A stretch of DNA of 64,000 bases, from the NCBI RefSeq assembly GCF_003946865.1, contig NZ_QXTH01000004.1:310001-374000 (forward strand). The letters are read 5' to 3'. The notes below the pieces were generated by a model, which did not search any database, was not told the origin of the DNA, and saw only the letters and a list, made by a program, of their open reading frames with translations. Positions 18,062-26,607 of this stretch are shown here, in pieces. This DNA comes from Antribacter gilvus. GTDB lineage: Bacteria; Actinomycetota; Actinomycetes; Actinomycetales; Cellulomonadaceae. The position numbers and the translations under genes are program-made. Numbering within the stretch: position 1 is the first letter of the stretch; each line of letters opens with the position of its first letter.

Positions 18062-18979
18062 CTACCGGGTAGGAACGGCGGTCGACGTGATCTCCTCGGC
18101 AGTCGACCAGAGGCGGGCCGTCGTCGCGGCGTCGCGCATGCGTCGGCTCAGACCTGCTCGATGCGGGTCACCCGTGATGAAGAACCGGGGACCGTAGTAC
18201 GCACCGGGCAGGGCGGCGGGGTCGGCCGCGGCGAACAGGATCGAACCGGTGCCCTCCGGAGACTCCATGTTGGGCAGGGGCCAGCCCACCGGTCGAGTGA
18301 CCGGCCGCTCCCGGCCGAGGCTCGGTCCGGCGGTCTGCAGGTTCGTCCGTGTGAAGCCGGGGTGGGCGGCGTTGCTGACCAGGCTCCAGCCCCGCGTCTC
18401 GGCCAGGTGCGCGAGGTGCCGGGCGAGGTGCACGTCGGCGAGCTTCGACTGCGCGTACGCCTCCCACGGGCGGTACTGACGGCGTTCCCAGTCGAGGTCG
18501 GCGAAGTCGATGCGGCCCAGGTTGGCGGCGCCTGAGCTCATGGTGGCGACGCGCGGTGCGGGCGCGGCCAGAAGCAGTGGCAGGAGCAGGTTGGTCAGGG
18601 CGAACGGGCCCAGAAAATTGGTTCCCCACTGCAGCTCGTGACCGTCGGCGGTCTCGTGACGCCGGGGCGGGACCATCACGCCGGCGTTGTTGACGAGGGT
18701 GTCGAGCCGGTCGAGGTCGCGCTGCAGGCCGTCGGCGAACGCACGTACCGACGCGAGGTCGGCGAGATCGACGACGCGTACCTCGGCCTGCGCGTCCGGC
18801 CGGGTTCGCAGGGTCTCGGCGAGCGCTTCGGCGCCCTTCTCGGGGTCGCGGACGGCGAAGATCACTCGGGCGCCCGCCGCCGCCAGCCGTTTGGCCGCCT
18901 CGCGGCCCGTGCCGCTGTTGGCGCCGGTGACGACAGCGGTACGACCGGTCTGGTCAGGGACGGGATACACGTCAGGCAC
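18062..18979 (-). CDS. short-chain dehydrogenase/reductase, retinol-dehydrogenase-like
   Basis: This 305-residue SDR has the cofactor motif TGANSGTGREAAKRL near the N-terminus, NNAGV at about 97, and the catalytic Tyr-x-x-x-Lys as YAQSK near 170. The form is that of the WW-oxidoreductase/retinol dehydrogenase-like actinobacterial SDRs. The start overlaps the end of rskA by eight bases, so it is the third gene of the sigK operon. The substrate is not known. Confidence 0.85.
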   Translation of the reverse strand: MPDVYPVPDQTGRTAVVTGANSGTGREAAKRLAAAGARVIFAVRDPEKGAEALAETLRTRPDAQAEVRVVDLADLASVRAFADGLQRDLDRLDTLVNNAGVMVPPRRHETADGHELQWGTNFLGPFALTNLLLPLLLAAPAPRVATMSSGAANLGRIDFADLDWERRQYRPWEAYAQSKLADVHLARHLAHLAETRGWSLVSNAAHPGFTRTNLQTAGPSLGRERPVTRPVGWPLPNMESPEGTGSILFAAADPAALPGAYYGPRFFITGDPHRAGLSRRMRDAATTARLWSTAEEITSTAVPTR

Positions 18980-19817
18980 CCAGGACCACTACCGGGTCGG
19001 TGGTCGGCTGCTCGGACCCGGTCTCGGGTTCGACCGAGACGGCCAGGCCGACGCCGTCGGACCCTCGGACCAGCGAGGACGCCTCGCCGTCCTGCCAGGA
19101 CAGGACGCCCGCGGAGGAGACGCTTCCGTCGGCCTTGACGATCCAGAGCTGGTAGGTGCGGCCTTGGTCGGGCTGCGGCAGCCCGTCCGCACGGAAATAC
19201 ATGTCACCGTCCGCGACCAGCATCGACGCCTCACCGCCGCCATCGACGGTGGCGCGACGGATCGAGGCGTCCGGGTCGGCAAGCATCTCGGACACGATCT
19301 CGCTCTGCTCTCGCAGCTGGTTGCGTTCCGCGGTCACCTGCACGGCGATCGTCGTCGGGAAGGCGATCGCTGCCGCCGCCGCGACCGCAGCGACCGCAAG
19401 GCCCCAGCGGCGTCGCTGCCGACGAGCGGCGAGATCTAAGACGTCGCTGTCGCCGGTGCCGTCCGGCGACGGACCGCTCTCCGGCGCGCCCGGCGTCGCC
19501 CACGTCGAATCGGCATGCGGCACTCGGTCGGCCGCCGCGGGAGCGAACCGAGCACCCGTGGCCGGGTGCTGGGGCGTGGTCCGCACGCGCTCCAGAACAT
19601 TGGCTCGCACGAAGGTCGGCGGCTCGGTCTCGACGGCGAAGGCCGCGACGACCTCGCGGTACTCGTCCAGCGACCGTCGCGCGTCGGCATCCGTCTCCAG
19701 CAGGCGCTCCACGGCAAGTCGGTCCGCGTCATCGAGAGCGTCCAGGGCGTACCCGGGCAGCAGGTCCCAGGCGCCCGAACGCAGGCTCCGCGCGCCGGTG
19801 CTCGTCCTGTCAGCCAT
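18972..19817 (-). CDS. rskA: anti-sigma-K factor, RskA-like
   Basis: This 281-residue anti-sigma factor has a cytoplasmic sigma-binding domain at about residues 15-95 (LLPGYALDALDDADRLAVERLL), one membrane helix at about 138-158 (LAVAAVAAAAAIAFPTTIAV) and an extracytoplasmic RskA C-terminal domain with GRTYQLWIVKADG. In mycobacteria RskA holds SigK inactive until it is cleaved by intramembrane proteolysis. The gene overlaps sigK by eight bases, the classical sigma/anti-sigma pairing, and overlaps the SDR after it. Confidence 0.9.
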   Translation of the reverse strand: MADRTSTGARSLRSGAWDLLPGYALDALDDADRLAVERLLETDADARRSLDEYREVVAAFAVETEPPTFVRANVLERVRTTPQHPATGARFAPAAADRVPHADSTWATPGAPESGPSPDGTGDSDVLDLAARRQRRRWGLAVAAVAAAAAIAFPTTIAVQVTAERNQLREQSEIVSEMLADPDASIRRATVDGGGEASMLVADGDMYFRADGLPQPDQGRTYQLWIVKADGSVSSAGVLSWQDGEASSLVRGSDGVGLAVSVEPETGSEQPTTDPVVVLGA

Positions 19818-20472
19818 GACGCACCCCCAGGCACTCCCGCAGACGGTTCAACCCGTCACGGATCCGGCTCTTGACGGTCGGCAAGGCCGTGTCGAGCTGC
19901 TCGGCAACCTCGCGATAGGTCAGGCCGCCGTAGTACGCGACCACCACCGCCTCGCGTTGGGTCGAGGTCAGGCCCTCGATACAGCGCCGCACCGCGGCTC
20001 CCTCGAGCTTGCGCTCGACATCCTCGACCACGACGTCGCGCGCCTGGCCGGTGCGCAGATCGGCGTCGCGCTGGTCGCGGTCCCGGTGCGCCTGCTCCGA
20101 GCGGACACGGTCCACCGCGCGACGCCGGGCCAGGGTCGCGACCCAGGTACGGGCAGAACCACGCGCCGGCTCAAAACGTGCCGCCGTCTGCCACACCTCC
20201 ACCATCACCTCCTGGGTCACCTCGGCCGCATGGTGGGGATCGCGCAGGACGCCGAGGGCGGCACCATACGCCACCGACCCCAGTGCGTCGTACACGGGGG
20301 TGAACGACGCGGGGTCGCCGTGCGCGCACTTCACGAGGAGAGCGTCGACGACGTCCTGTGACGAGGTCCGGGTAGGTGGTGAGGCCACCGCTCCAGTCTG
20401 CCCCAAGAATGCCCTGGCGCTCGCGGCCGGCGCAGCCGGTGCCGAATGCGGCTTGGACAGCGTGATCGTCAT
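19810..20472 (-). CDS. sigK: ECF sigma factor SigK
   Basis: This 220-residue ECF sigma factor has region 2 at HHAAEVTQEVMVEVWQTAARF and region 4.2 at GLTYREVAEQLDTALPTVKSRI. ATG at 20472 was chosen from alignment with SigK proteins; the frame is open further upstream but carries no homology. It directly precedes rskA. The 5' gap holds a promoter-like site of the same design as those before four other genes or operons in this window, which points to autoregulation and a local regulon. Confidence 0.9.
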   Translation of the reverse strand: MTITLSKPHSAPAAPAASARAFLGQTGAVASPPTRTSSQDVVDALLVKCAHGDPASFTPVYDALGSVAYGAALGVLRDPHHAAEVTQEVMVEVWQTAARFEPARGSARTWVATLARRRAVDRVRSEQAHRDRDQRDADLRTGQARDVVVEDVERKLEGAAVRRCIEGLTSTQREAVVVAYYGGLTYREVAEQLDTALPTVKSRIRDGLNRLRECLGVRHG

Positions 20473-20533
20473 CCGGCCACCACCGCCCTCCGCAGCTCGT
20501 CCCGCACAGCACGTACGTCGTCCTGCCCGGATG

Positions 20534-20561
20534 GTTCGGCGCCGACACGCTTCCGGATGGG
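20534..20561 (-). promoter_or_regulatory. SigK-type promoter of sigK-rskA
   Basis: On the minus strand CCCATCC (20561-20555) is followed after 15 nt by CCGAAC (20539-20534). This resembles the mycobacterial SigK promoter pattern (a CCATCC-like -35 and a CCGAAT-like -10), and the same pair with identical spacing occurs four more times in this window. It lies 60 bp before the sigK start. Confidence 0.72.
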
Positions 20562-20583
20562 GTGACCCGCAACACATGGTCGA

Positions 20584-20611
20584 CCAATCCGCAAAGCCCA
20601 GTGCTCCGAAT
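20584..20611 (+). promoter_or_regulatory. SigK-type promoter of the ferritin-like gene
   Basis: CCAATCC (20584-20590), a 15-nt spacer, then CCGAAT (20606-20611). It is divergent from and only 22 bp away from the sigK promoter and has the same spacing. The predicted transcript starts about 105 bp before the ferritin-like gene. Confidence 0.72.
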
Positions 20612-20721
20612 CCACTACGCATCCCGGGGGTGGATCAGGAGCTCGACCGCGTAGGGCCGAGCCTTGACCGCTGTGCGTCCGGGCGTGCGCTGTCCCATCC
20701 ATCAGAGTGAAGGGGTTCACG

Positions 20722-21666
20722 ATGTTCGGAAAGAAGATGGTGGTCGAGATGATCGGCCGCAGCACGGCGAGCCAGCCCGACCGGCGCAATTTCCTGCGGG
20801 CGGCAGGGGTGGGCGGCCTCGGTGTCATCGGCGGCGCGACCCTGCTCGCGCAGAACACGCCGAGCGCGGTGGCCGAGGAGAACAGCAGCAAGACGATCAG
20901 CGACGAGGCGATCCTCAACTTCGCCCTCCAGCTGGAGTACCTCGAGGCACAGTTCTACGCCTACGCCGCCACCGGCCACGGGATCGATGACTCGCTCACC
21001 GACGGTCGAGGTTCGATCGGCAAGGTCACCGGGGGAGCGAAGGTCCCGTTCAAGTCCAAGCGGATCCGCCAGTACGCCCAGGAGATCGCCGGCGACGAGC
21101 TCGCCCACGTCACGTTCCTGCGCACCGCGCTGGGTGGGGCCAAGGCGGCCCAGCCCAACATCGACCTGAAGCACAGCTTCACCGCCGCGGCGCAGGCGGC
21201 AGGCCTGATCGGCCCTGGTCAGTCGTTCGACCCGTTCGCGGACGAGGACAGCTTCCTGCTCGGGGCCTACATCTTCGAGGACGTCGGTGTCACCGCCTAC
21301 AAGGGTGCCTCACCGCTGATCAGCAACAAGACGTACCTGGAAGCCGCTGCAGGAATCCTGGCCGTCGAGGCCTACCACGCAGGGGTGGTCCGCAGCGCGC
21401 TGTTCGAAAAGGGTCTCGCCGATGCGGCGAACGCCATCTCCGATGCCCGGGACAGCCTCGACGGCACGACCGACCTCGATCAGGGGATCGTCACCAAGCG
21501 CCGCGCTGCCAACCTGGTGCCTACCGACGCCAGTGGCATCGCCTACAGCCGGACCCCGGGCCAGGTGCTCAACATCGTCTACCTGAACCCCGGCCAGGTG
21601 AGCGAAGGAGGCTTCTTCCCCAACAGTGTCAACGGCACGTTGCGGGTCAGCCAGAACAACGGCTGA
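20722..21666 (+). CDS. Tat-exported ferritin-like domain protein
   Basis: This 314-residue secreted protein has a twin-arginine signal (DRRNFLRAAGVGGLG, about residues 18-32). A ferritin-like four-helix domain follows, with acidic and histidine residues in LQLEYLEAQFYAYA, AGDELAHVTFL and AVEAYHAG. These could bind a di-iron site, as in the Ferritin_2/DUF4439 class. ATG at 20722 has the GAAGGGG site; a GTG at 20707 lies inside that site region. It is divergent from sigK and probably part of its regulon. A role in extracytoplasmic metal or oxidant handling is inferred. Confidence 0.85.
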   Translation: MFGKKMVVEMIGRSTASQPDRRNFLRAAGVGGLGVIGGATLLAQNTPSAVAEENSSKTISDEAILNFALQLEYLEAQFYAYAATGHGIDDSLTDGRGSIGKVTGGAKVPFKSKRIRQYAQEIAGDELAHVTFLRTALGGAKAAQPNIDLKHSFTAAAQAAGLIGPGQSFDPFADEDSFLLGAYIFEDVGVTAYKGASPLISNKTYLEAAAGILAVEAYHAGVVRSALFEKGLADAANAISDARDSLDGTTDLDQGIVTKRRAANLVPTDASGIAYSRTPGQVLNIVYLNPGQVSEGGFFPNSVNGTLRVSQNNG

Positions 21667-21680
21667 GTCCGCATCAGGCC

Positions 21681-21713
21681 GGCGGCCGGGTGAGTCAATG
21701 TCACCCGGCCGCC
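21681..21713 (+). terminator. hairpin after ferritin-like gene
   Basis: A perfect 13-bp stem (GGCGGCCGGGTGA with its complement) around a 7-nt loop begins 14 bp after the ferritin-like stop codon. There is no T run, but high-GC actinobacterial terminators often lack one. Confidence 0.65.
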
Positions 21714-21756
21714 GACCGGCGCACCGCCGGCCGGACGAGGTGCCCACAAATCAAGT

Positions 21757-21784
21757 CCAATCCGGTCCAGTGACGGCTCCGAAC
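21757..21784 (+). promoter_or_regulatory. SigK-type promoter of the gtrA operon
   Basis: CCAATCC (21757-21763), a 15-nt spacer ending GGCT, then CCGAAC (21779-21784). The ATG of gtrA begins only seven bases after the -10 hexamer, so transcription would start at or next to the start codon and the mRNA would be leaderless. Confidence 0.75.
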
Positions 21785-21791
21785 CCGCGAC

Positions 21792-22271
21792 ATGACCTTT
21801 GCCGCTACTGCTCCGCTCGCGGCCTTGTCCCGCATCATCCCCGTCCTCCGTCGTCCTGTCGGCTCGCAGCTCGCCGCCTTCGGAAGCGTGGGGCTAGTCG
21901 CCTTCCTGGTCGACGTCGGCCTCTTCAACGCGCTGCGCGCGACGATCCTCGCGGATCAGGTGATCTGGGCCAAGGTCGCCTCCGTCACGGTCGCTACCGG
22001 CGTCGCCTGGCTGGGGCACCGTTACCTCACCTTTCGCCGGACTCGGCAGACCGCGATCGGCCGAGAGCTCCTCCTGTTCGTGCTGGCGAACGGCGGGGGC
22101 CTGCTGATCGCCGCCGGCTGCCTCTTCGTCTCGCACCACCTGCTCGGCCTTACCTCCGCCGTAGCCGACAACGTCGCAGGGAACGTCGTCGGGCTGGCGC
22201 TCGGTACCGCGTTCAGGTACTCCGCCTATCGCTTCCTTGTCTTCGCCCCGACCCGGAAGGACAGATCGTGA
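21792..22271 (+). CDS. GtrA-family membrane protein
   Basis: This 159-residue protein has four membrane helices of the GtrA type (QLAAFGSVGLVAFLVDVGLFNAL at the start, RYSAYRFLVF at the end). GtrA proteins help flip or present polyprenol-linked sugars for cell-surface glycosylation. There is no ribosome-binding site, consistent with a leaderless transcript. The stop overlaps the following glycosyltransferase start (GTGA). It heads a seven-gene run to 29275. Confidence 0.88.
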   Translation: MTFAATAPLAALSRIIPVLRRPVGSQLAAFGSVGLVAFLVDVGLFNALRATILADQVIWAKVASVTVATGVAWLGHRYLTFRRTRQTAIGRELLLFVLANGGGLLIAAGCLFVSHHLLGLTSAVADNVAGNVVGLALGTAFRYSAYRFLVFAPTRKDRS

Positions 22272-23725
22272 CGACGCCGTTCATCGTCCGCCATTCAGAC
22301 TCGCCCCCAGGTCCGCTCCTCACGCCCGAGCCCGTACCGGCCGGTGCTCCGACCGACGTGCCGAACCGCGGCCTCGACACCGGCCTGCTCGACGCGACCC
22401 GGGACGGTACGGCGTTCGACTGGAGCGCTGTCGCCGGGTACTCCGCGCTGGTGCTGCTCGCCCTCGGCCTCACGGTGGTCGCCGCGACCACCCTCTGGTG
22501 GATGCTCTACGCGTGGCGCTCGAAGGGGACGCTGGAGAGCACGGGCTTCTCCAGGACGCCGCACGCACCGACCAGCACCTTCACGCTGCTCGTCCCGGGC
22601 CGGCACGAAGAGGAGGTGCTGGGCCAGACCCTCGATACGCTCGCCGCGCAGACCCACCCCCACGTGCAGATCATCGCGATCGTCGGCGACGACGATCCGG
22701 GGACCGAGGCGGTCGCGCGGGAGGCCGCGGCGCGCCATCCCGACCGGGTCCAGGTGGTCGTGGACGACAGCGTCCCGAAGAACAAGCCGAAAGCGCTGAA
22801 CCGCGCGCTGCCCTTCGCCACGGGCGACGTCGTCGGTGTCTTCGACGCGGAGGACGAGGTACATCCGGACCTGCTCCGGCACATCGACTCGCGGTTCACC
22901 GAGACCGGCGCCGTGGTCGTGCAGGGCGGTGTGCAGCTGATGAACTTCCGCACCAGCTGGTGGTCGCTGCGCAACGTACTGGAGTACTACTTCTGGTTCA
23001 GGTCGCGGCTGCACTTCCATGCTGGCGCGAACTTCATCCCCCTGGGCGGCAACACCGTCTTCGTGCGGCGCGACGCGCTCGAGCGCAATCACGGGTGGGA
23101 CGCGGAGTGCCTGGCGGAGGACTGCGAGCTGGGGGTGCGCCTGTCCAGCCAGGGAGCCAAGGTCGTCGTCGCCTACAGCCCCGACTACGTGACCCGTGAG
23201 GAGACACCCGGGTCGCTGAAGTCCTTGTACAAGCAACGGACGCGCTGGAACCAGGGGTTCCTGCAGGTGCTGAGAAAGGGCGAGTGGCGGGCACTGCCCA
23301 CCCGGTCGCAGCGCACGTTCGCGCGCTACCTGCTGGCCATGCCGTTCCTGCAGGCCGCGACCGGGCTCCTCATCCCGCTCTCCGTGTGCCTGATCCTTTT
23401 CGCGAAGGTGCCGACGGTCGTCGCGCTCCTCACGTTCGTCCCCCTCGCGCCGACGCTGGTCACCCTGGCGGTGGAGGTCGCCGGCCTGGGCGAGTTCGGG
23501 CGGCTGTACGGCGAGAAAGTACGGGCTCGCGACTACGCCCGGCTGATCCTCGGCACCGTCCCGTTCCAGGTCTTCCTGGCGCTCGCCGCGCTGCGCGCCG
23601 TGTTCCGCGAGGCGCGCGGTACCAGGAACTGGGAGAAGACCGAGCACACCGGAGCCCACCGCGAGACGGGCACGGAAGCCGTCTCGCCGGCTCCGGAAGC
23701 AGCCAGGCAGCAGGTCGCGGCATGA
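22268..23725 (+). CDS. processive family 2 glycosyltransferase
   Basis: This 485-residue membrane glycosyltransferase has an N-terminal helix (about 56-82), a GT2 catalytic domain and three or four C-terminal helices. The catalytic aspartates are seen in VGDDDPGT (about 140), FDAEDE (about 193) and AEDCELG (about 282). The QxxRW motif of processive synthases (cellulose, chitin or hyaluronan type) is KQRTRW near 323-327. It is likely to polymerise and extrude a polysaccharide. The GH8 enzyme downstream supports a beta-glucan-like product, but the sugar is unknown. The GTG start overlaps gtrA and the stop overlaps the next gene. Confidence 0.87.
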   Translation: MTTPFIVRHSDSPPGPLLTPEPVPAGAPTDVPNRGLDTGLLDATRDGTAFDWSAVAGYSALVLLALGLTVVAATTLWWMLYAWRSKGTLESTGFSRTPHAPTSTFTLLVPGRHEEEVLGQTLDTLAAQTHPHVQIIAIVGDDDPGTEAVAREAAARHPDRVQVVVDDSVPKNKPKALNRALPFATGDVVGVFDAEDEVHPDLLRHIDSRFTETGAVVVQGGVQLMNFRTSWWSLRNVLEYYFWFRSRLHFHAGANFIPLGGNTVFVRRDALERNHGWDAECLAEDCELGVRLSSQGAKVVVAYSPDYVTREETPGSLKSLYKQRTRWNQGFLQVLRKGEWRALPTRSQRTFARYLLAMPFLQAATGLLIPLSVCLILFAKVPTVVALLTFVPLAPTLVTLAVEVAGLGEFGRLYGEKVRARDYARLILGTVPFQVFLALAALRAVFREARGTRNWEKTEHTGAHRETGTEAVSPAPEAARQQVAA

Positions 23726-25697
23726 CGGCGCTCACCGGGACCCGCGCTCCGACCCCAGTGGTCCGGGCGGGGCGCCGCCGACCAGCGGCGCGTGCGGCTG
23801 CCTGGGTGCGTGCGCACCGGCGTGCGCTGGTCTGGCTCTCACCCGTCCTGGCCGTCGGCGCCGTCGTGAACCTGGTCAATCTCGGCGGGGCCCCGCAGCG
23901 GATCGACGACGAGGGCACCTACACGGCGCAGGCGTGGGCCGTGACGAACCTGGGGGAGCTCGCGCACTACACGTACTGGTACGACCATCCGCCGCTCGGG
24001 TGGCTGCAGCTCGCCGCCTACACCGAGCTGACCGGCGCCTTCGCGCGTTGGGACGTCGCGGTGCTCGCGGCACGCGAGGCGGTGGTCGTCGCGTCGCTGA
24101 TTGCCACCGTGCTGCTCTGGGTCCTCGCCCGCCGGGTAGGGCTCTCGCGGCCGGCCGCTGCTGCGACGGGGCTGATCTTCCTGGTGTCGCCGCTCGCGCT
24201 GCAGTTTCACCGTACGGTCTATCTCGACAACGTCGCGGTGCCCTGGCTGCTCCTGGCGTTCGTGCTCGCCACGAACCGGAACCGGCAGCTCGCCGCCTTC
24301 GCGGGGTCGGCGGTGGCGTTCGGCGTCGCCGTCCTGTCCAAGGAGACCTTCCTCCTGGCGCTGCCGGTCCTCGTCTGGGTCATGCTGCGCGCCTCGCACC
24401 GCGAGACAAGGCGCTACACCCTGTCGGTCGCCGCCAGCCTGCTGGTCCTGATCGGGGGGAGCTACCTGCTGCTGGCCGCCGTCAAGGGCGAGCTGTTCAG
24501 CGGGGCCGACCGGGTGAGCCTGATGGACGGCATCGTCTTCCAGCTCAGCTCGCGCGCAGGTAGCGGCTCTCTCACCGACCCGGACTCCCTGCTGAACCGC
24601 ACGCTCGGCATGTGGTGGCAGCTCGACCAGGTCTTCATCGTGCTGGGCCTCCTGTCCGCGGTGGCGGCACTCTTCCTCCGCCGGTTGCGGCCATACGCGG
24701 CCCTGGTGCTGGGGCTGGCACTGTTCATGCTCCGGCCCGGCGGCTATGTGCCAGTGCCCTACGTGATCGCCCTGCTGCCGTTCGGCGCGCTCCTGATCGC
24801 CGGTGTGGCGGGCGACGCGGTCGCCCGGCTGCGTGCGAGGGGGGCCACTGGCGCAGGGCCGCGTACGGGACCGTCGCGGTCATCGCGACGGGCGCGGTCG
24901 TGGCGGTCCCGTTGTGGGGCACCCAGCTGCGCGGCTTCCTGCTCGCGGACCTCGACCGGCCGCTGCGCTCGGCCGAGGCATGGCTCGCGGAGAACGTGCC
25001 CCGTGACCAGCGCCTGGTCGTGGACGACGCCATGTGGGTGGACCTGGTGCGGGCCGGCTGGGACCGCCGGAACGTCGTCTGGTACTACAAGCTCGACACC
25101 GACCCGGCGGTCCGCGCCCAGTCTCCCAACGGCTGGCGCGATATCGACTACGTGATCACCACCGACTCGATGCGGACCTTCCCCGGAGCATTCCCGGAGA
25201 TACAGAAGGCGACGGACAACTCCTTCGTGGTCGCTTCCTTCGGCGAAGGACAGCAGGCCGTGGAGATACGGCGGGTCGCAGCCTCAGGTGCTGGTGCCGC
25301 CCGTGATGCACGGGCCGAGGCGGCTACGGAACGCACCGAGCTCGGCGCCCAGCTCGCGACAAACCCTCAGGTACAGCTCGCCGACGCCGACCGCGACCGG
25401 CTCGTCGCGGGCCAGGTCGACTCGCCGATCGTCGCCCTGCTCGGGGCACTGGCCGGATCGGGGGACGTGGTCGTCTCGGGCTTCCCCGTCGTCGAGGGGG
25501 AGGAGGACCGCCCCGCACGGCAGGTCGCCGTCTCCGAGCTCGGTGACCGGCCCGTGGTCGTCGACGGCGAGCTCAGCGCGGACAGCCGCCGTCTCGTCGC
25601 TTCCCTCGGGGGCACCTACGCCCCAGCGGAGGCCCGCGTCGACGGCGACAGCCTCGTGCTGCGCTACCCGGTCTCCCTCCAGGAGGTGCTGCCGTGA
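23722..25697 (+). pseudogene. GT39-like membrane glycosyltransferase, frameshifted
   Basis: The first part (23722 to about 24840, about 373 residues) is a multi-helix membrane protein of the GT39/ArnT-like mannosyltransferase superfamily, with an acidic first loop (RIDDEGTYTAQAWA) and YWYDHPPLGW. The second part (about 24845-25697) continues in the frame one base back with a helix (TVAVIATGAVVAVPLW) and an extracellular domain (RLVVDDAMWVDLVRAGW). The break is at a run of six G at 24839-24844; one more G would restore a single protein of about 658 residues. It may be a real frameshift, phase variation, or a sequencing error. It lies in the SigK-type operon. Confidence 0.75.
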
Positions 25698-25782
25698 CCT
25701 TCGGCACCTCGGCCGGCCGCACCTTCCTGCGCTCTTCCCACCGCAAGGACACGTCATGCAGTACCACCGAAAGGAGCACACG

Positions 25783-26607
25783 ATGAACCGTTCACGCCTC
25801 TCCCGCCTGGGGGCCACCGCGACAGCCCTGGCGGCCGTAGCCGCCCTCGCACCTATCTCGCCAGTCGCCGCGATCGAGCCGGCCGCACCTGCCACCGTGC
25901 AACAGGAGGGCACCGGGTGGTTGAGGCTCGGGCACCTCTCGCCGGACACGAAGTCGGTCGACGTCAGCGTCTCCGCGCTCAGCGGGGGCGCGACCATGTT
26001 CGAGCTGGAGGGCGTCAGCTACGGCGACGTCTCCTCCTACGAGTCGCTGCCCTCCGGCAGCTACACAGTGAGCATGGTGCCCGCCGGTGCAGCCAGCTCG
26101 ACCGTGCCCGTCATCTCGCAGACCGTGCGCATCGGCCCCGAGGCCGCGACGACTGTCGCGGCCTATGGACCGAGCGAGGACCTACAGGTCCGGGCGTTCG
26201 CCGACGACCTGACCGAGCCGAAGGCCGACAAGGCCCGGATCCGTCTTATCCAGGCCTCCACGACCACGCCGGAGGTCGACGTCACCACGTCCACCGGGCA
26301 GGCGATCGTCCAGGACGCGCAGACCGGCTCCGCGACGCGCTACGCCGAGATCGAGGCCGGCGACTGGTCGCTCCGCCTCGACGGCCAAGGTGCGCGCGAC
26401 ACCGCCGACATCTCCGTCAAGCCTGGCAGCGTCACCACCCTGTTCGTCCTCGACACGGCCGACGGCGGGCTCACCATCCGCCCGGTGCTCGACAGCTCGT
26501 CGGTCGGCGAGGTCCCCCAGGGTGGCGTGGACACAGGCGGTGGTTTCCTCGGCTCGACCGAGGCGGCGGCGCCCGCCTGGGGGCCGCTGGGCTGGACAAT
26601 CGCCTGA
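25783..26607 (+). CDS. secreted DUF4397 protein with GGVDTGG motif
   Basis: This 274-residue secreted protein has a signal peptide ending about residue 27 (SPVAAIEPA), then DUF4397 beta-sandwich repeats (GWLRLGHLSPDTKSVDV and IRLIQASTTTPEVDV). Near the end is PQGGVDTGG (residues 245-253), the same kind of motif as PHGGVETGG in the CHRD protein. Unlike that protein it has no membrane helix or basic tail after the motif; it ends 21 residues later. ATG at 25783 follows AAAGGAG. The stop overlaps the GH8 start. It is a possible surface adhesin or polysaccharide-associated protein, by inference. Confidence 0.82.
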   Translation: MNRSRLSRLGATATALAAVAALAPISPVAAIEPAAPATVQQEGTGWLRLGHLSPDTKSVDVSVSALSGGATMFELEGVSYGDVSSYESLPSGSYTVSMVPAGAASSTVPVISQTVRIGPEAATTVAAYGPSEDLQVRAFADDLTEPKADKARIRLIQASTTTPEVDVTTSTGQAIVQDAQTGSATRYAEIEAGDWSLRLDGQGARDTADISVKPGSVTTLFVLDTADGGLTIRPVLDSSSVGEVPQGGVDTGGGFLGSTEAAAPAWGPLGWTIA

